A stretch of DNA of 53,515 bases from DASYXT01 sp035934555. Lineage in GTDB: Bacteria > Verrucomicrobiota > Verrucomicrobiia > Limisphaerales > UBA8199. Every line of letters starts with the position of its first letter. The stretch's first letter is position 1. Under the pieces are notes generated by a model, which saw nothing but the letters and a program-made list of their open reading frames with translations, searched no databases and was not told where the DNA came from. The position numbers and the translations under genes were made by a program. Below are positions 8,209 through 16,685 of the stretch, in pieces. The stretch covers positions 1 through 53,515 of the forward strand of contig DASYXT010000066.1 of the NCBI GenBank assembly GCA_035934555.1. The letters are read 5' to 3'.

Positions 8209-9999
8209 ATGAATGCTGAATTGCTCGCCAAAGCCAAGTCGCTCGGGTTTTCCGATCGACAAATCGCTCATCTCACTCACCGGACCGAACAGCAGGTGCG
8301 CGCCGAACGCAAGCGGCTTGGGCTGGTGCCCAGTTACCGCCTGGTGGACACCTGCGCCGCTGAGTTCGAGGCCTATACCCCTTATTATTATTCCACCTAC
8401 GACCGGGGTGACGACGAGGTCCGGCCGAGCGAACGCCGCAAGATCATGATTCTGGGCGGCGGCCCCAACCGCATTGGCCAGGGCATCGAATTCGATTACT
8501 GCTGCGTCCATGCCGCCTTTGCGCTGAAAGAGGAGGGCTTCGAGACCCTGATGGTCAATTCCAACCCTGAGACCGTCTCGACCGATTACGACACCAGCGA
8601 CAAGCTGTACTTTGAGCCGCTGACCCTCGAAGACGTGCTGGAGATTTACGAGCGCGAGCGTTGCTGGGGCGCCATTGCGCAATTCGGCGGCCAAACCCCG
8701 TTGAACCTCGCCCTGGCCCTGCAGAAGAACGGGGTCAATATCATCGGCACCTCGCCGCAGGAAATCGAAGTGGCCGAAGACCGCAAACTTTTTGCGGCGA
8801 TGCTGCACAAGCTCAACATTCCGCAGCCGCCGAACGGGATCGCCACTAATGAAGCCGAAGCGCTCGCGGTCGCGAAGCAACTTGGTTACCCCGTGCTGGT
8901 GCGGCCCAGCTTCGTCCTGGGCGGCCGCGCCATGCAAATCGTTTTCTCCGACGCCGAGTTGCACCATTATATGCGCTTTGCCGTCGAAGCCTCCCCCGAG
9001 CGGCCGGTGCTGGTCGATAAATTCCTCGAAGACGCGACCGAGGTGGACGTGGATTGTATTGCCGACGTGGGGCGGTTTAGCGATCCAACGCAAGGGACGA
9101 TCGTGATCGGTGCCATGCTTGAGCACATCGAATTTGCCGGCGTGCATTCCGGTGACGCAGCGATGGTGCTGCCGCCGCACACGCTGTCAACCAAGGTGAT
9201 CGAGGTGATTCGCCAATATACTCATGCCATGGCGCGCGAGTTGAAAGTGATCGGTTTGATGAACGTCCAGTACGCTGTCAAAGGCGAGACGGTGTATGTG
9301 CTGGAAGTCAACCCGCGCGCGTCGCGCACGGTGCCGTTTGTCTCGAAGGCCATCGGCGCGCCCCTCGCCAAGCTCGCCGCAAAAATCATGGCGGGCAAGA
9401 CCCTGGCCGAACTTGGGTTTACCCGGGAAGTGTGGCCCCAGTACTGGGCGGTGAAGGAATCAGTTTTCCCCTTCAGCCGGTTCCATGGCCAGGACATCCT
9501 CCTCTCACCGGAAATGCGTTCGACCGGCGAGGTGATGGGGCTGGACTCCGATTTAGGCATCGCTTATGCCAAGTCTCAAATCGCGGCCGGCGGACCGCTG
9601 CCCCTCTGCGGCCGGGTTTTCCTCAGTGTAAGCGACGCGCAGAAAGATGAGGTGGCAGAAATCGGCAAACTGTTTGCCGAGCTGGGTTTTGAACTCGTTG
9701 CGACCAGTGGGACCGCGGCGGTACTGGAAAAGGCCGGGCTGTCGGTGCGGCGGATTTTCAAGCTCGCTGAGGGCCGGCCAAACAGCGTGGATCTGTTGAA
9801 AAACCGCGAGCTACAGCTCGTGATCAATACCCCGGCCGGCCAGAGCCCGCGTGCCGACGAAGTTAAGATTCGCACGACGGCCGTTTACACCGGCACGCCG
9901 ATCATGACAACGCTCAGCGGGGCCCGAGCGGCTGCCCGTGGCATCGCCGCTTTGAAGAAAGCCGGCTACGGCGTGAAAACGCTGCAGGAATATCACTGA
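8209..9999 (+). CDS. carB: Carbamoyl-phosphate synthase large chain, C-terminal half only
   Basis: This 596-residue protein matches only the second half of CarB, the enzyme that makes carbamoyl phosphate for pyrimidines and arginine. It starts inside the oligomerisation domain (LAKAKSLGFSDRQIAHL), then has the second pre-ATP-grasp domain (KIMILGGGPNRIGQGIEFD, residues about 78-97), the second ATP-grasp domain (LVRPSFVLGGRAMQIV near 230; VLEVNPRASRTVPFVSK near 364) and the C-terminal MGS-like allosteric domain from about 465. Full-length CarB is about 1,070 residues. The start is fixed by an in-frame stop two codons upstream of the ATG, and no N-terminal half lies upstream in this window. Split CarB proteins are known in some lineages, so I infer a split enzyme whose first half is encoded elsewhere. 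Confidence 0.9.
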   Translation: MNAELLAKAKSLGFSDRQIAHLTHRTEQQVRAERKRLGLVPSYRLVDTCAAEFEAYTPYYYSTYDRGDDEVRPSERRKIMILGGGPNRIGQGIEFDYCCVHAAFALKEEGFETLMVNSNPETVSTDYDTSDKLYFEPLTLEDVLEIYERERCWGAIAQFGGQTPLNLALALQKNGVNIIGTSPQEIEVAEDRKLFAAMLHKLNIPQPPNGIATNEAEALAVAKQLGYPVLVRPSFVLGGRAMQIVFSDAELHHYMRFAVEASPERPVLVDKFLEDATEVDVDCIADVGRFSDPTQGTIVIGAMLEHIEFAGVHSGDAAMVLPPHTLSTKVIEVIRQYTHAMARELKVIGLMNVQYAVKGETVYVLEVNPRASRTVPFVSKAIGAPLAKLAAKIMAGKTLAELGFTREVWPQYWAVKESVFPFSRFHGQDILLSPEMRSTGEVMGLDSDLGIAYAKSQIAAGGPLPLCGRVFLSVSDAQKDEVAEIGKLFAELGFELVATSGTAAVLEKAGLSVRRIFKLAEGRPNSVDLLKNRELQLVINTPAGQSPRADEVKIRTTAVYTGTPIMTTLSGARAAARGIAALKKAGYGVKTLQEYH

Positions 10000-10136
10000 C
10001 GCGAGGCGCAGCGTTTGGTTGCAGACGCAAAAACCCGGCCCCTTTGAGTGCGGCGCACTCGCGCGGACAATGGCTCGCAGCCAAAATCATGCCAGTTCTT
10101 ACTTGTCTTGGAATCAAAGCCGTTTAGAATACCCCC

Positions 10137-11636
10137 ATGGCTCAAGGTTTACAGTTGTCGCAACGGTTGACGCAGTCGCTGGTGCTCGCGCCGCAACTGC
10201 AACAGTCCCTTGCACTTCTGCAAGCCCCCACCCTCGAACTCAAGGCCCTCGTCGAGCAGGAACTGCAGCAAAACCCCGTCCTTGAGGAGGCGACCGAGAC
10301 CGAACAGGACCAGAAGGAATCGCAGGAGGCGGCCGACGCGGCGCAAAACGCCGACCCCACTGAGCCGCCCACAGACCTGTCGTTCGACCCGGCGTCCGAG
10401 AAACCCAGCGGTGAGGCCGAGCCCGTCGATGATTTTCAGGCAGAATTCGAGCGCCTCGTACAATTGGACCAGGAATGGCGGGATCATTTCGCGCAAACGA
10501 ACATTCCCCAGCGGGCGTCGGCCGAAGATGAGGAGAAGCGCCAGTTCATGTTCGACTCGCTGGTGGCCAGCACGTCCCTACAGGAAATTCTCCTCGAACA
10601 GGTGCGCGAGTCCAAGTTGCCCAAAGAACATTGGCCGATTGCCGAAATGCTCATCGGCAATGTTGACGAATATGGGTATCTTAAAACTACGACGGAGGAG
10701 TTGAGCGCCTCGACCGGAGTGGCCGTGCCTCAAATCGAAGAGGTCCTCAAGGTCATTCAATCGTTTGAGCCGGCGGGCGTCGGCGCGCGGGATTTGCGCG
10801 AATGCCTGATGCTTCAACTCGAACGCTCCGGCCAGCAAGACTCGCTGGAATACCGCATCATCAGGGATTTTATGGAGGCGCTGGGCAAACGCCGTATCCC
10901 GGAGATCGCGCGCGGCACCGGCACCGAAGTTGATGAAGTCCAGGATGCGCTCGAGAACATCGCCCGGCTCGAACCCCGGCCCGGGCGCGCCTACCTGCCC
11001 GACAATGACCAATACATCCTGCCGGAGGTGTTCGTTCATCGCTCGGGCGACGATTACATCGTCTCGACCAATAACGAGCACATCCCGCACCTGCGCATCA
11101 GCAACACCTACAAAGATCTGATGTCGCAGGGCCAGAATTCTCCCGAGGTGCGGAATTACATCCGCGAGAAAATCCGCGCGGGCAAATTCCTGATCAAGAG
11201 CCTGCACCAGCGCCAGCAAACGATTCTGAACATCGCGCGGGAGATCGTCCATCGGCAGCGTGATTTCATGGAGAAAGGCGTCGCTTTTCTGAAGCCCCTC
11301 ACCATGGTGCAAATCGCGCAGGTGGTGGGCGTGCATGAAACCACCGTCAGCCGCGCGGTTTCCGGCAAGTACATGCAGACCCCGCAGGGGATTTTCGAGA
11401 TGAAGTACTTCTTCACCGCCGGCATCCAGACCGCTAACGGCGATGGCATGTCCAATACCAGCGTCAAAGATATGATCGCTGAAATTTTCAAAGCCGAAGA
11501 CCAAAGCAAACCATTGTCCGATCAGGAAGTGGTGGAGATGCTGCAGGCAAAGGGGATCGTGATCGCCAGGCGCACCGTCGCAAAATATCGGACCGAGTTG
11601 AATATTTTGCCTTCCAATTTGCGGAAGGTGTATTGA
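10137..11636 (+). CDS. rpoN: RNA polymerase sigma-54 factor
   Basis: A complete 499-residue sigma-54. The N-terminal Gln/Leu-rich activator-interaction region is visible (LQLSQRLTQSLVLAPQLQQS, then LVEQELQQNPVLEE). It is followed by an acidic linker (about 50-115), the core-binding domain (about 115-300) and the DNA-binding domain with a helix-turn-helix (MVQIAQVVGVHETTVSRAVSGKYMQTP split over residues near 390-415) and the RpoN box ARRTVAKYR at about 477-485. It directs transcription from -24/-12 promoters together with AAA+ activators, none of which is encoded in this window. A candidate -24/-12 site is described at 34363. It stands alone between carB and a secreted-protein gene on the same strand. 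Confidence 0.97.
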   Translation: MAQGLQLSQRLTQSLVLAPQLQQSLALLQAPTLELKALVEQELQQNPVLEEATETEQDQKESQEAADAAQNADPTEPPTDLSFDPASEKPSGEAEPVDDFQAEFERLVQLDQEWRDHFAQTNIPQRASAEDEEKRQFMFDSLVASTSLQEILLEQVRESKLPKEHWPIAEMLIGNVDEYGYLKTTTEELSASTGVAVPQIEEVLKVIQSFEPAGVGARDLRECLMLQLERSGQQDSLEYRIIRDFMEALGKRRIPEIARGTGTEVDEVQDALENIARLEPRPGRAYLPDNDQYILPEVFVHRSGDDYIVSTNNEHIPHLRISNTYKDLMSQGQNSPEVRNYIREKIRAGKFLIKSLHQRQQTILNIAREIVHRQRDFMEKGVAFLKPLTMVQIAQVVGVHETTVSRAVSGKYMQTPQGIFEMKYFFTAGIQTANGDGMSNTSVKDMIAEIFKAEDQSKPLSDQEVVEMLQAKGIVIARRTVAKYRTELNILPSNLRKVY

Positions 11637-11731
11637 GCAACGGCAAGGCACGCCGCTTATTCCGCAGGGTTTGGACCGCGCCGGTCATTTGCGGCTCTGC
11701 CTTGCAACGTTAAGGCAGCCGATCGAGCTTC

Positions 11732-14047
11732 ATGAAACAGACGACACTCCCATACTTGTTAGCGCTAGCCCTGCTGGTGCTGGGCACCCACAGCCACGCC
11801 CAACACACTCCCGCCCCCGTGCCCGCCGATTCGCCGTTGCCCCCGTGGCCCAAACCCACTCAGCCGGACCTCGCTTCGGGCCGGAGCTCGATCCGTTCGC
11901 AGGACCTCGAGATTCTGCAGTCCACACACCAGCCTGGAGGATTGCTCATCAAGGTGGCAGGGCAGCCTATTGCTATCGGACAGAATCATCCGCGGATCGG
12001 TTACCTCGTCGGCGCCGAATTGCACTGGCTGGATGCCGCGCAGGCACCCGGGCGCAAGTTCGCGCTGAAAGCTGTCGGAGCGGGATTCGACACCGAGCTT
12101 CAATGCGCCGATGCGGATGGCGGACATTGGACGTTCCGGCGAAGATTTTCGCCTGGGCACATCCCCGGGTCGATTGATATCGAGAGCACGGTGAGCGTGG
12201 ATCAACCGCGGGATATAGCGTTTCTGCCTATGTTAATGATATTTCCCGGCGTGGGCACATTCGGCACCTCGAAGGGCCAAGGATTGTTCGCCGGACTCGA
12301 ATACCTTGAGAACGAACCGAGCAGTTCGGAGGCGGATATCATCGGCCCGGCCTCCAAACGACAGGTCCCCGACAACCTGAAGGTGACATTGCCACTTATG
12401 GTCATCCAGAGCGGAGAAGGGTATGTGGCGCTGACGTGGCAAATGCGCCCTCAATTCTGCGCGTTGTACGATTCACCGGACCGGTTGTTCGAGTCGGGCG
12501 GCCATGTCCTGGGCGTCCTGTTCCCCGGCTCAAACGGACAGAATCGGCAGGAAGGCAGTCTTCTGCCGCGCTTTGCGACGAGGCTTGGGCCGGGCGAAGA
12601 GGTTGACTTGCACGCGACGCTGCTGGGCGGCCGCGGTGCGAGCGTTGTGCCGGCGGTGCAACAATACGTTCAATTGCGGGGGCTGCCGCCGGTGCCGGGC
12701 GTGAACTTTCCGCAATATGTTGCCCAGGCCGCCGGGGGCTGGCTGGATTCAAAAATCAGAGAGGGCAAGCTGTTCCGGCATGCCGTTGCCGAAGGCGGGT
12801 TTCCGCCTGGTCCCGCAGCCGATGCGGCGCTGTGGATGGATTGGTTGGGCAACGAAACCACCGATGCGAGCCTTGCCGCGCGATTGCATCAGACCGCCGA
12901 AGCAGCGCTGGGCGCGGTTGCGCCGGCCGACTGGAATGTCTCCGGCGTGGGTCATGTGCGATATCCAGTCGCCGCGCTGGTGTATGGCCACGTGGCCGAG
13001 GCGGCAGAACGGGCCCGCCAAAACGGCGAGGCCTTGCTGGCCAGGTTTGAGCCGGACCTTTCCATTCAGTACCGCCCGGCTCCCACCGGGCCTGATTACA
13101 GCAAAACCCATTACTCCAAAGAAGCGGATGGTTACACGTCCCGGCCAGTGTTGGATTTGCTTGAGGATGCCGCGTTCTGCGGCGAGCCAACCTTGTTGGC
13201 TAAGGCGCTGCAACGATTGCGGGCCATGGACAAGTTCAGTAACGGCGTGCCACGCGGCGCCCAGACCTGGGAATGCCCCTTGCATATTCCCGATATCCTG
13301 GCGGCAGCCCAAATGGTGCGCGCTTACTTGCTGGGGTACGAACTTACCGGCGAGCCTCACTTCCTGGAACAAGCGCGCTACTGGGCCTGGACAGGTGTCC
13401 CCTTTGTTTACCTGGTAAATCCGACCTCCCAGCCTATAGGCGATTACGGCACGATTGCGGTCTTTGGCGCAACGCAATGGCGCGCGCCGGTCTGGCTGGG
13501 GCTGCCGGTGCAATGGTGCGGCCTGGTTTACGCCGACGCGCTGCACCGGTTGATGCGCGAGGACCCGACCGATGGCTTGACCTGGAAAAAACTGGCCGAT
13601 GGTATCACCGTCTCCGGCATCCAACAAAGCTGGCCGTCGAGCGACACAGCGTTGCAAGGTTTGTTGCCCGACTCCTTTGTTTTGCGCACACAGCATCGCA
13701 ACGGACCGGCAATCAATCCGGCAACGCTCGAAGCCAACGCCTTTCGACTGGTCAATCAGCCGCCCGTCTATGATTTCTGGGCGGCGCGCGACAGCGGCTT
13801 GCGGATTCACGCCCCCGGCGGACTCGTGCGGCTGTCTGACAATAAAGCCGGAGTTAGTTTCGAGGTGTATCCTTGGATGAAACACCCCTATTACGTGCTC
13901 ATTAACGGCCTAACAGCAAAGCCCGCCCTGAAATTAAATGGGCAGCCCGCCGCGTGCGCCGACCCGCATCAATTCCAGGAAAAGGAGGGCAGGCTTATCC
14001 TGAAATTGGACGGAAAAACGAAGGTCGAACTGGAGCTCAGCAAGTGA
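11732..14047 (+). CDS. Secreted protein with predicted alpha-helical barrel, unknown function
   Basis: A 771-residue exported protein with a clear signal peptide (MKQTTLPYLLALALLVLGTH, cleavage near HAQ at 22-24). Residues about 40-330 look beta-rich. Residues about 340-640 contain repeated amphipathic helices with Trp, His and Gly at loop ends (DAALWMDWLGNE, GHVRYPVAALVYGHV, GAQTWECPLHIPDILAAAQM, WRAPVWLGLPVQWCGLVYAD), a pattern like (alpha/alpha)6 toroids of glycoside hydrolases and polysaccharide lyases. The last 100 residues are again beta-like. This resembles carbohydrate-active enzymes, but I cannot name a family or a catalytic residue. It is convergent with the ROK/transporter pair, which handles sugars, giving weak contextual support. 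Confidence 0.7.
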   Translation: MKQTTLPYLLALALLVLGTHSHAQHTPAPVPADSPLPPWPKPTQPDLASGRSSIRSQDLEILQSTHQPGGLLIKVAGQPIAIGQNHPRIGYLVGAELHWLDAAQAPGRKFALKAVGAGFDTELQCADADGGHWTFRRRFSPGHIPGSIDIESTVSVDQPRDIAFLPMLMIFPGVGTFGTSKGQGLFAGLEYLENEPSSSEADIIGPASKRQVPDNLKVTLPLMVIQSGEGYVALTWQMRPQFCALYDSPDRLFESGGHVLGVLFPGSNGQNRQEGSLLPRFATRLGPGEEVDLHATLLGGRGASVVPAVQQYVQLRGLPPVPGVNFPQYVAQAAGGWLDSKIREGKLFRHAVAEGGFPPGPAADAALWMDWLGNETTDASLAARLHQTAEAALGAVAPADWNVSGVGHVRYPVAALVYGHVAEAAERARQNGEALLARFEPDLSIQYRPAPTGPDYSKTHYSKEADGYTSRPVLDLLEDAAFCGEPTLLAKALQRLRAMDKFSNGVPRGAQTWECPLHIPDILAAAQMVRAYLLGYELTGEPHFLEQARYWAWTGVPFVYLVNPTSQPIGDYGTIAVFGATQWRAPVWLGLPVQWCGLVYADALHRLMREDPTDGLTWKKLADGITVSGIQQSWPSSDTALQGLLPDSFVLRTQHRNGPAINPATLEANAFRLVNQPPVYDFWAARDSGLRIHAPGGLVRLSDNKAGVSFEVYPWMKHPYYVLINGLTAKPALKLNGQPAACADPHQFQEKEGRLILKLDGKTKVELELSK

Positions 14048-14107
14048 AGGCGTTGCCGCAGGGTATCCTTTGTAACCGGGTCCATCGTCCGTGCGTGAGC
14101 CCCTGCG

Positions 14108-15217
14108 CTATGACTTTCGATCGAGCTTGCGCAGCGCGAACGCATAGGCGCCAATCGCCACCGCCTCGCTCGTTCCCAGGCGCGACATGCCCACGCCAAC
14201 CCGTGCCAGCGGATCGTACTTCAACTTCCGATTCGTCCCGGGCACCGTTACCGCGCGCGTCTCACCTTTGACGAATTTCTGGCACTGCGCCTTATCTTCG
14301 AGGTTAAACGCCACCTGCCCCATGCGCCGGAAAGTTGTGCCATTGGGAGCGGTGTAAGTGCTGTTCAATTCATCGACCAGCGCGGGAAGGAACAAGGGCC
14401 AGGAACCGGAGACCCCGCCGCCGATGACGCCCAGGCCATCCACCAGCGTCAATCCCTGGGCCATCGCATCGCCGACCACTTCGCCCAACCGCCGGAAGGC
14501 CTCCAGCGCCGCGCTGCGATTGCCGGGTTGTTTCCCCTGGCCGATGTCGAAAATGACTTTCGGCTCCGGCGCCTGCTCGAACGCAATGCCCGCCTGACTG
14601 GCATAGGTGCGCCGAACTGCCCGGATGCTGGCGCCTTCTTCGGCATTGGTGTTCGGCTGGAGCTTGTTGCGCAACAGCCAGACTTCGCCCGCCATTGAGT
14701 TGTCGCCGGTGAACAATTCACCGTCGCGCACAATTCCGCCGCCGAACCCGGTGCCGAGCGTAACGCCGAACAGGTTGCGGTAGCGCTTGGGGCTGCCGGC
14801 TTTTTTGAGCAGCCCGTTGACGTAGGGCAGGAACCCGGCAATCGCCTCGCCATACACGAACAAATCCCCGTCATTATTGAGGAAGACCGGCACGCGGAAT
14901 CTCTGAGCGAGCAGCGGGCCTAGCGGAATGCCGCCGCGGAACCCGGGCAGGTTCCCGAGGTCGCCGATGATGCCGTTGGGATAATCCGCCGGTCCGGGGA
15001 ACGCGAAGCTAATCGCCGCCGGTGGCTTCGGGCAACTGCCTTTGATGCGAGTAAAGCCCTCGATGATATTGGCGAGGCATTTGTCCAAATCATCGCCGCA
15101 GGACGGCATCGCGACCGTTTCCGTAATGGGTTTGTTGCCGCGCATCGCGCAGAAGCGGAAATTGGTCCCGCCCGCGTCGAGGGTCATGACAATCCGTTTG
15201 TCGGTGTTGGGGTTCAT
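14108..15217 (-). CDS. ROK-family sugar kinase-like protein
   Basis: A 369-residue ROK/actin-fold protein. The N-terminal phosphate-binding loop is LDAGGTNFRF (residues about 13-22), followed by SFAFPGPADY, the sugar-loop FLNNDGDLFVYGEA and GVTLGTGFGGGIV. A motif NSMAGEVW corresponds to the ROK AGE segment, but the zinc-binding Cys cluster usual in glucokinase- and NagC-like ROK proteins is not visible. There is no N-terminal helix-turn-helix, so it is a kinase type rather than a repressor type. It lies 30 bases downstream of the transporter gene on the same strand, so import and phosphorylation of one sugar is the likely joint task. The substrate cannot be read from sequence. Confidence 0.85.
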   Translation of the reverse strand: MNPNTDKRIVMTLDAGGTNFRFCAMRGNKPITETVAMPSCGDDLDKCLANIIEGFTRIKGSCPKPPAAISFAFPGPADYPNGIIGDLGNLPGFRGGIPLGPLLAQRFRVPVFLNNDGDLFVYGEAIAGFLPYVNGLLKKAGSPKRYRNLFGVTLGTGFGGGIVRDGELFTGDNSMAGEVWLLRNKLQPNTNAEEGASIRAVRRTYASQAGIAFEQAPEPKVIFDIGQGKQPGNRSAALEAFRRLGEVVGDAMAQGLTLVDGLGVIGGGVSGSWPLFLPALVDELNSTYTAPNGTTFRRMGQVAFNLEDKAQCQKFVKGETRAVTVPGTNRKLKYDPLARVGVGMSRLGTSEAVAIGAYAFALRKLDRKS

Positions 15218-15247
15218 AGATGGTCTGAGTTAAGGTCTGCGCCTGGG

Positions 15248-16426
15248 TTAGGCTTGAGCAGGCTGCGGCGTTCGTGTGGGAGCCGAAGTTGCCTTCTTGC
15301 CGCCTCGCAGCGATAACAGTAACAGGTATGCGAAACAAGCGGTGGGCACAACAAAGGCCATCGCTCCCCAATTCAGGTCGAAGAGCCAGCCCATCAGGAG
15401 GGGAACCACCGCGCCGCCGGAAATCGCCATGCACATCAACCCGCTGAGCTCATTGGCCGCCTGGGGCTTTTCCTCGACCGTGATCGAAAAGAGCATCGGC
15501 CAAATGTTAGCGAAGCCTAAGCCAGCGCAGATGACGCCGGCCAGCGCGAGGGATTTGGAGTTGGTCATCAGGGCCGCGGCGCCAATCACGCCCAGCAGCG
15601 CCGACAGCCGAAAACAGGTGCGCGGGCTCATCACGGTCAATACCGCGCTGCCCAGCAGCCGGCCTACCGTCAACAAGCCAAAGAACAGGGTCGGCCCGTA
15701 ATTGTTGGCGGCTTCTTTGTTCATCCCGAACGCTTCGAACGTTGGCTTCAGAAAGCGGCCCATGGATGACTCGGCGCCCACGTATAGGAAGATGCCTACG
15801 ACGGCCAGAAAAAATACCGGTTCACCCAGCAACTTCAGACTTGAACCAATGCTGGGCGGTTCGTCGGCCTTGGTTTCGTGGACCTTCAAAAAAGCGACTG
15901 ACACAAACGCGAGGGTCATCAGCACGCAAAAGAGTGGAAACGCGCCGCGCCAGCTCATGCTTTTGAACATCACCATGCCCGCCAGCGCGGTTACCAGCCA
16001 GGTCGATGCGGTGCTGCCGATCCCTTTAATCCCCTGGGCAAAAGCCAGGTTGCGGCTGTACCTGCCCTCCGCGCTGACGTCGCGCATGATCGGGTTGCCG
16101 GCCACCTGCAGAAAAGTCGTCCCCATCCCCAGCAAAAAGATGCACGCCAACAGCACGGGAAAAGCGGGGACCATGAGCGAAGGGATCACCAACGCGGCGG
16201 CGTTGATGCCCAGCCCCAACAGCAGCAACTTTTTCTTCCCGATCCGCGCCGCCAGCAGCCCGCCGGGAACGCTGAACACCGCAAACGCGATAAACACCAC
16301 GAACGGCAGCAACGTGGACATCACATTGCTCAGCGCGTAATGGTCCTTCACCGCGTCCGAATTAGGTCCCATCGCGTCGGCCAGGCCCATTAGAAAAAAA
16401 GCGAGGAAAATGGGGAGTGTTTTCAT
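15248..16426 (-). CDS. MFS sugar transporter, FucP/GluP-like
   Basis: A 392-residue protein with about 12 membrane helices and the layout of the L-fucose/glucose-galactose proton symporter branch of the major facilitator superfamily. Visible are an N-terminal helix FLAFFLMGLADAMGPN, the loop AARIGKKKLLLLG after helix 2, and NPIMRDVSAEGRYSRNLAF with the NP and NLAQ-like segment characteristic of FucP relatives. The second half is also complete. It sits upstream of the ROK kinase with a 30-base gap, forming a two-gene sugar uptake operon on the minus strand. Inner-membrane location. The substrate is most likely a monosaccharide, identity unknown. Confidence 0.85.
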   Translation of the reverse strand: MKTLPIFLAFFLMGLADAMGPNSDAVKDHYALSNVMSTLLPFVVFIAFAVFSVPGGLLAARIGKKKLLLLGLGINAAALVIPSLMVPAFPVLLACIFLLGMGTTFLQVAGNPIMRDVSAEGRYSRNLAFAQGIKGIGSTASTWLVTALAGMVMFKSMSWRGAFPLFCVLMTLAFVSVAFLKVHETKADEPPSIGSSLKLLGEPVFFLAVVGIFLYVGAESSMGRFLKPTFEAFGMNKEAANNYGPTLFFGLLTVGRLLGSAVLTVMSPRTCFRLSALLGVIGAAALMTNSKSLALAGVICAGLGFANIWPMLFSITVEEKPQAANELSGLMCMAISGGAVVPLLMGWLFDLNWGAMAFVVPTACFAYLLLLSLRGGKKATSAPTRTPQPAQA

Positions 16427-16526
16427 TTATGTAATCTGAATTGGGGTTGTCAGTTTCAGCGGCCCGATTTTATAGGCCGCTGCACGCAGCGTATAGCCAA
16501 ATTTTCACGCAGGCCGGAGCCGCGGG

Positions 16527-16635
16527 CGGAGCGCGGACTTTAGTCCGCAGCAATGTGTCGCTTGCAGATGCTTCCCGGTGAATTTGAGCCCTTTGAAGTT
16601 CGAAACCTGCTGCGGACAGGAATATCCGCGTTCCG
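16527..16635. repeat. REP-like palindromic unit (hybrid type), 109 bp
   Basis: Two inward-facing palindromic arms of about 28 bases flank a 50-base spacer. The left arm starts CGGAGCGCGGACTTTAGTCC and the right arm contains CTGCGGACAGGAATATCCGC. The arms belong to two subtypes seen elsewhere in the window (42158, 47215 and 48903), so this copy is a hybrid and its arms pair imperfectly. It lies between the transporter and RNase genes, which are divergent, and ends 50 bases before the RNase start. Confidence 0.8.
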
Positions 16636-16685
16636 GGCTGCGTTTCCCATTGCTCTCGACAGCTCGGCTGAAGGAAACTGCTCGC

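Noticed and set aside
8203..9180. 325-codon minus-strand frame opposite carB
   Set aside because: Antisense to strongly conserved CarB sequence; composition is His/Gln/Arg-rich shadow.
10578..11651. 357-codon minus-strand frame opposite rpoN
   Set aside because: Antisense to a complete sigma-54 gene; no domain.
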